DNA from: DATJPD01 sp036394195
Lineage (GTDB): Bacteria; Pseudomonadota; Alphaproteobacteria; CACIAM-22H2
NCBI GenBank assembly: GCA_036394195.1
Contig: DASWFO010000164.1
Location: 1 to 28,704 of the forward strand
Direction of reading: 5' to 3'
DNA: 28,704 nt
Under the pieces are notes generated by a model that saw nothing but the letters and a program-made list of their open reading frames with translations, was not told the DNA's origin and did not search any database. The position numbers were made by a program, and so were the translations under genes. Every line of letters starts with the position of its first letter. Position 1 is the stretch's first letter. This document shows, piece by piece, positions 25,644-28,704 of the stretch.

Positions 25644-26651
25644 CTACTTGCCCGCGCGGATCTTCTCGATCTCCGCCGTGACGGCCTTGTAGAGCTCTTC
25701 GTTGCGCGGGCTCTTCGCGGTCCAGGCCTTGATCACCGGCTGGAACGCGACCCGCGCCGCCTCCTGATCGGCGGCGTCCGGAAACACCACCTTCCGCTTC
25801 GGGTCCGCCTTCAGCCGGTCGATCAGGCTGCGGTCGTACTCGAGCATCGAGTCGATGTAGAGCTTGTTGATCCACTCCATGCTGTGGCTGCGGATCGCGT
25901 CCTGCCCGGCCTTCGGGAGGCTGTCGAACTTCTGGCGGTTCATAACCACCGCCAGCGGCACGGTGCCGAGGCGGATGAAATAGTGATGGCTGGTCACGCG
26001 ATCCAGGCCGAAGTCGAACAGGACCGCCGGCTGCGAGGTCGACGCATCGATGGTCCGGCGGCTCAGCGCTTCGGGAACCTCGGTCGGCGGCATGCCGACC
26101 GGGACGGCGCCCAGCGCCTTCAGCGATTCGATCTGGATCACGCCGGAGCCGCGGACTTTCTTGCCCTTCAGGTCCTTGACCGACGTGATCGGGAAATTGG
26201 CGTGCAGGCTGAACGGCGGCGTCGACCACATCGCGATCGGGAAAAAGTCGCCGTAGTCGTGCAGGACGCCGGTCTCGACGAGGCGCGTGTAGACGCGCGT
26301 CCCCTCCGCCAAGTCCTGGAACAGGCCGGGAAGCTCCAGCACCTCGGACTCAGGGAAGCGTCCGGGCGTGAACGGCGGGACGATGAAGCCGATATCGGCC
26401 ACCCCGTCGATCACCATCTGCGCCTGTTGCTGCGGGGCGCGGCCGAGGGCGCCGTTCGGATACAGCTCGATGTCGAGCGTGCCTGCGGAGTCGTGGTTCA
26501 CCGCCTCCACCCGCGGCTTCTTCACCGTGTTGAACAGCCGCTCGCTGTCGGGCGAGAACACCGCGAACTTGAGCTTGACCGGCTCGGCCCGCGCCAGCAT
26601 CGGCGCGCAGAGGACGGCCGCTGCCAGTAAGCTTGAGATCCCCCTGTTCAT
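25644..26651 (-). CDS. dctP: TRAP transporter substrate-binding protein (DctP)
   Basis: A 335-residue periplasmic receptor. The signal peptide is MNRGISSLLAAAVLCAPMLARA, cut before EPVKL. The TRAP-type fold shows YPNGALGRAPQQQAQMVIDGVADIGF (about residues 64-89). The ligand-binding Arg candidate is in LKGKKVRGSG (about 165-174), and the pattern GAVPVGMPPTEVPEAL precedes the hinge. The start ATG at 26651 overlaps the deacetylase gene's stop (ATGA). It has its own strong ribosome site, aggggag, inside the end of that gene (26661-26667), so it can be translated even if the upstream gene is broken. Ligand unknown. Confidence 0.93.
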   Translation of the reverse strand: MNRGISSLLAAAVLCAPMLARAEPVKLKFAVFSPDSERLFNTVKKPRVEAVNHDSAGTLDIELYPNGALGRAPQQQAQMVIDGVADIGFIVPPFTPGRFPESEVLELPGLFQDLAEGTRVYTRLVETGVLHDYGDFFPIAMWSTPPFSLHANFPITSVKDLKGKKVRGSGVIQIESLKALGAVPVGMPPTEVPEALSRRTIDASTSQPAVLFDFGLDRVTSHHYFIRLGTVPLAVVMNRQKFDSLPKAGQDAIRSHSMEWINKLYIDSMLEYDRSLIDRLKADPKRKVVFPDAADQEAARVAFQPVIKAWTAKSPRNEELYKAVTAEIEKIRAGK

Positions 26652-27538
26652 GCCGGCACTCCCCTCTTTTTTTCGTGGTCCATGGTCCACTCCGCGATGT
26701 CGCGGCGGCGCGTAAACCATACGCTCTTGTGCTTCTTGGCATAGGCCAGCATCTGGCGGGCCACGGGAATCATTGTCGGCCGGGCCCCCATGTGGGCGTG
26801 CAAGGTGAGCTCGCACCATTTCGGCACGCCGGCGACGCCTTCGGCATAGAGCTGATCGAACGTCGCCTTCCAGCCGTTCCACATCCAGTCCGGCGGGTTG
26901 CGCGCCGTCGCCCACATCCACAGATCGTTATGCGGCAGGTTGACCCGCGGCAGGATGACGAGCGGCCCATGCTTGGTCGCCTTCAGGAACGGCAGGTCGT
27001 CGCTCATGTCGTCGCCGCTCCACAGGTAGCCCTCCGCCTTCAGGAAATCGAGCGTGTTCGAGGAGCCAGCGCTGCCCTGGCTCACCCAGCCCACCGGCCG
27101 CGTGCCTGCGGCCTCTGTCAGCACCCGGGTCACCTAGCGCATCTCGGCGAGCTCAGTGTCGGGATCATCGTCGCGGGACAGCACGTCCTGCGCCCAGCCG
27201 TGGCCGACGATCTCGCAGCCGAAATCGGCGAACGCGCGCACCACCTTGGGATGGCGCTCCCCGGTCAGGCCGTTGGTCGAGACGCTGCCCGTGATCTTGA
27301 ATTCGTCCATGAGGTCGAGCAGCCGCCAGGCGCCGGCCTTGTACGCATATTCGGCGTAGCTCAGCGAGAAATGGTCGACCTTGTTCGACGTCTTCTCGAG
27401 CGTGATCTGGCTGGCGCGGGTGAACGATTCCAGCGCCATGTTGAGCGTGACCGCGATCTTGGCGCCGCCCGGCCACGACCACTCGCGCGGATAGCGGCTC
27501 TTCTTCTTGTTCTTGTTCTTGGGAGATTTCTTCTTCAT
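26648..27538 (-). pseudogene. Polysaccharide-deacetylase family gene interrupted by an in-frame TAG
   Basis: Two halves in the same frame together form one NodB-type deacetylase of the PuuE/allantoinase-like group. The N-terminal half, 134 residues from the ATG at 27538, has a Lys-rich lead, then GGAKIAVTLNMALESF, STNGLTGERHPKVV and FGCEIVGHGWAQD. TAG occupies codon 135 (27134-27136). The C-terminal half resumes at once with GTG and carries RPVGWVSQGSAGSSNTLDFL, LHAHMGARP and KSVWFTRRRDIAEW. The intact product would be about 296 residues. A CAG-to-TAG change is the simplest origin. Apart from the stop, the frame is clean over 890 bp, so the change is recent, a sequence error, or tolerated by reinitiation at the GTG. 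Its end overlaps dctP by four bases, placing it first in the TRAP operon. Confidence 0.82.
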
Positions 27539-27641
27539 GGGCAGGGCACCGGCGAGTTGGGACGCCAGCACGTTAGCCGGGACGGTGCGTGCCGCCAACT
27601 GCGAATCCGAACTCCAGACGGGGCGCGGATGACGCGTCGGT

Positions 27642-27666
27642 CCGCCGCGGCCGAGCGCCGCGGCGG
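27642..27666 (-). terminator. Strong hairpin between aconitase and the deacetylase gene
   Basis: ccgccgcggc and gccgcggcgg form a perfect 10-bp stem around cgagc, 20 bp past the aconitase stop on the minus strand. No T-run follows, so termination would be Rho-aided or partial. Confidence 0.42.
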
Positions 27667-27686
27667 CGTTGTGCCGCGCGGTGGGC

Positions 27687-28704
27687 TTAAGCCGCCTTCA
27701 GCAGTCCACGGAGCACATACGGCAGGATGCCGCCGTGCTTGAAATACTCCACCTCGTCGAGCGTATCGATGCGGCAGAGCAGCGGCACCGTCTCCTTCTT
27801 GCCGTCGGCGCGCATGATCGTGAGCGTCACGGTCATCCGCGGCTTGATGCCGGCGGCGACGCCGGTCACGTCGTAGATCTCGCTGCCGTCGAGCTTCAGG
27901 GTCTTGCGGTCGGTGCCGTCCGGGAACTGCAGCGGCAGCACGCCCATGCCGACCAGGTTCGAGCGATGGATGCGCTCGAAGCTCTCGACGATCACCGCCC
28001 GTACGCCGAGCAGCTTCGTCCCCTTCGCCGCCCAGTCGCGCGACGAGCCAGAGCCGTACTCCTTGCCGCCGAGCACGACCAGCGGCACGCCCTCCTGTGC
28101 GTACCTCATCGCGGCGTCGTAGATCGACATCTGCTCGCCGACCAACGACTCGCCCTCCTGGCTCGTCGTCGGTGCCCGCAGATGGCGCGTGACGCCGCCC
28201 TCGGGAATCGGGCCCCCACCCACCCCTGCCAGCTGGTTGCGCAGGCGGATGTTGGCGAACGTGCCGCGCATCATCACCTCGTGGTTGCCGCGCCGCGAGC
28301 CGTAGGAGTTGAAGTCGGTCTGGCCCACCTGGTGCTGCAGCAGGTACTCGCCGGCCGGCGAGGCCTTGCGGATCGAGCCGGCGGGGCTGATGTGGTCGGT
28401 GGTGACCGAGTCGCCGAGCTTGGCGAGCACCCGCGCGCCGTGGATGTCGGTGACCGGGGCGGGCTTGGACGGCATGCCCTCGAAGTAGGGCGCCTTACGG
28501 ACGTACGTGGAGGCGGGGTCCCACTCGAAGGTGTTGCCGGTCGGGATGGCCAGGCCCTGCCAGCGGGCGTCGCCGGTGAACACGTCGGCGTAGTCCTTGA
28601 CGAACATCTCCTGGCCGATGGACGACTCGACCACCGAGGCGATCTCCTCGGCGGACGGCCAGATGTCCCGCAGGTAGACCGGCTGGCCGTCCGTGCCCTC
28701 GGCG
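27687..28704 (-). CDS. acnA: Aconitate hydratase, 3' part (cut by the window edge)
   Basis: The C-terminal 338 residues of a monomeric AcnA-type aconitase, which interconverts citrate and isocitrate in the TCA and glyoxylate cycles. The frame is open to the window end (DGQPVYLRDIWPSAEEI at the edge). The swivel domain is complete: LGDSVTTDHISPAGSI, NSYGSRRGNHEVMMRGTFANIR, GGKEYGSGSSRDWAAKG with the substrate-binding Arg, and ERIHRSNLVGMGVLPLQF. The Fe-S cysteines lie upstream, outside the window. The stop is at 27687. It is on the same strand as the TRAP operon but separated by a strong hairpin. Confidence 0.95.
   Translation of the reverse strand, partial: AEGTDGQPVYLRDIWPSAEEIASVVESSIGQEMFVKDYADVFTGDARWQGLAIPTGNTFEWDPASTYVRKAPYFEGMPSKPAPVTDIHGARVLAKLGDSVTTDHISPAGSIRKASPAGEYLLQHQVGQTDFNSYGSRRGNHEVMMRGTFANIRLRNQLAGVGGGPIPEGGVTRHLRAPTTSQEGESLVGEQMSIYDAAMRYAQEGVPLVVLGGKEYGSGSSRDWAAKGTKLLGVRAVIVESFERIHRSNLVGMGVLPLQFPDGTDRKTLKLDGSEIYDVTGVAAGIKPRMTVTLTIMRADGKKETVPLLCRIDTLDEVEYFKHGGILPYVLRGLLKAA

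Noticed and set aside
25153..26229. N-terminal extension of the DctM frame to 793 residues
   Set aside because: It reads through dctQ and dctP in another frame; the GTG at 25152 overlapping the dctQ stop gives the normal DctM length.
27539..27598. TTG start at 27598 for the deacetylase gene
   Set aside because: It adds 20 residues without conserved features; the ATG at 27538 begins the Lys-rich lead directly before the domain. Neither has a convincing ribosome site, so this remains open.

Overview
The window reads as chromosomal DNA of a GC-rich alphaproteobacterium, probably Rhodospirillales- or Rhizobiales-like. This rests on the gene set: a DUF2336 protein, a DUF1223 protein, a CarD-family regulator beside FdxA, and a mitochondrial-Suv3-like helicase followed by an S4-domain protein. 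Codon use is GC-rich throughout. I see no phage, plasmid, CRISPR or insertion-sequence genes. The left edge is a perfect 88-bp palindrome, and the right edge cuts through an aconitase gene.

Left part (1-4700): a palindrome and repeat-like DNA lead into a promoter with a Fur-like box. It drives bfd and bfr (bacterioferritin-associated ferredoxin and bacterioferritin), an iron store and release pair. An SDR dehydrogenase and a GH15 glucosidase/trehalase-type enzyme follow, 5 bp apart. A convergent PilZ (c-di-GMP binding) gene and a tRNA-Arg(CCT) close the block.

Middle part (4700-13300): a methyltransferase, a substrate-binding-type protein without a signal peptide, an orphan Bug/TctC-type receptor, a DUF2336 protein, a PagL-type lipid A deacylase, a small secreted Tyr/Pro-rich protein, a proline iminopeptidase, and a secreted nuclease-fold protein with lost active-site residues. 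Then comes a calcineurin-fold protein in which almost every metal-ligand motif is substituted. Three intergenic stretches hold nested palindromic repeats.

Right-middle part (13600-22400): a co-oriented minus-strand run encodes an Suv3-like RNA helicase, an S4 RNA-binding protein (stop/start overlap), a TerC-type membrane protein, the 7Fe ferredoxin FdxA and CarD, ending in a clear intrinsic terminator. An OmpA-type lipoprotein is divergent from htpG, and a DUF1223 thioredoxin-like exported protein converges on htpG.

Right part (22500-28704): three small genes of unknown function, then a compact minus-strand operon. It holds a polysaccharide-deacetylase-family gene interrupted by an in-frame TAG, followed by the TRAP transporter genes dctP, dctQ and dctM, joined by 4-bp overlaps or a 6-bp gap. 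Aconitase (3' part) ends the window.

Most of the window is ordinary. The items most worth following are the degenerate phosphatase, the amber-interrupted deacetylase inside a tightly coupled TRAP operon, the edge palindrome, and the Fur-like control of bfd-bfr. I found no convincing evidence for a wholly new multi-gene system.
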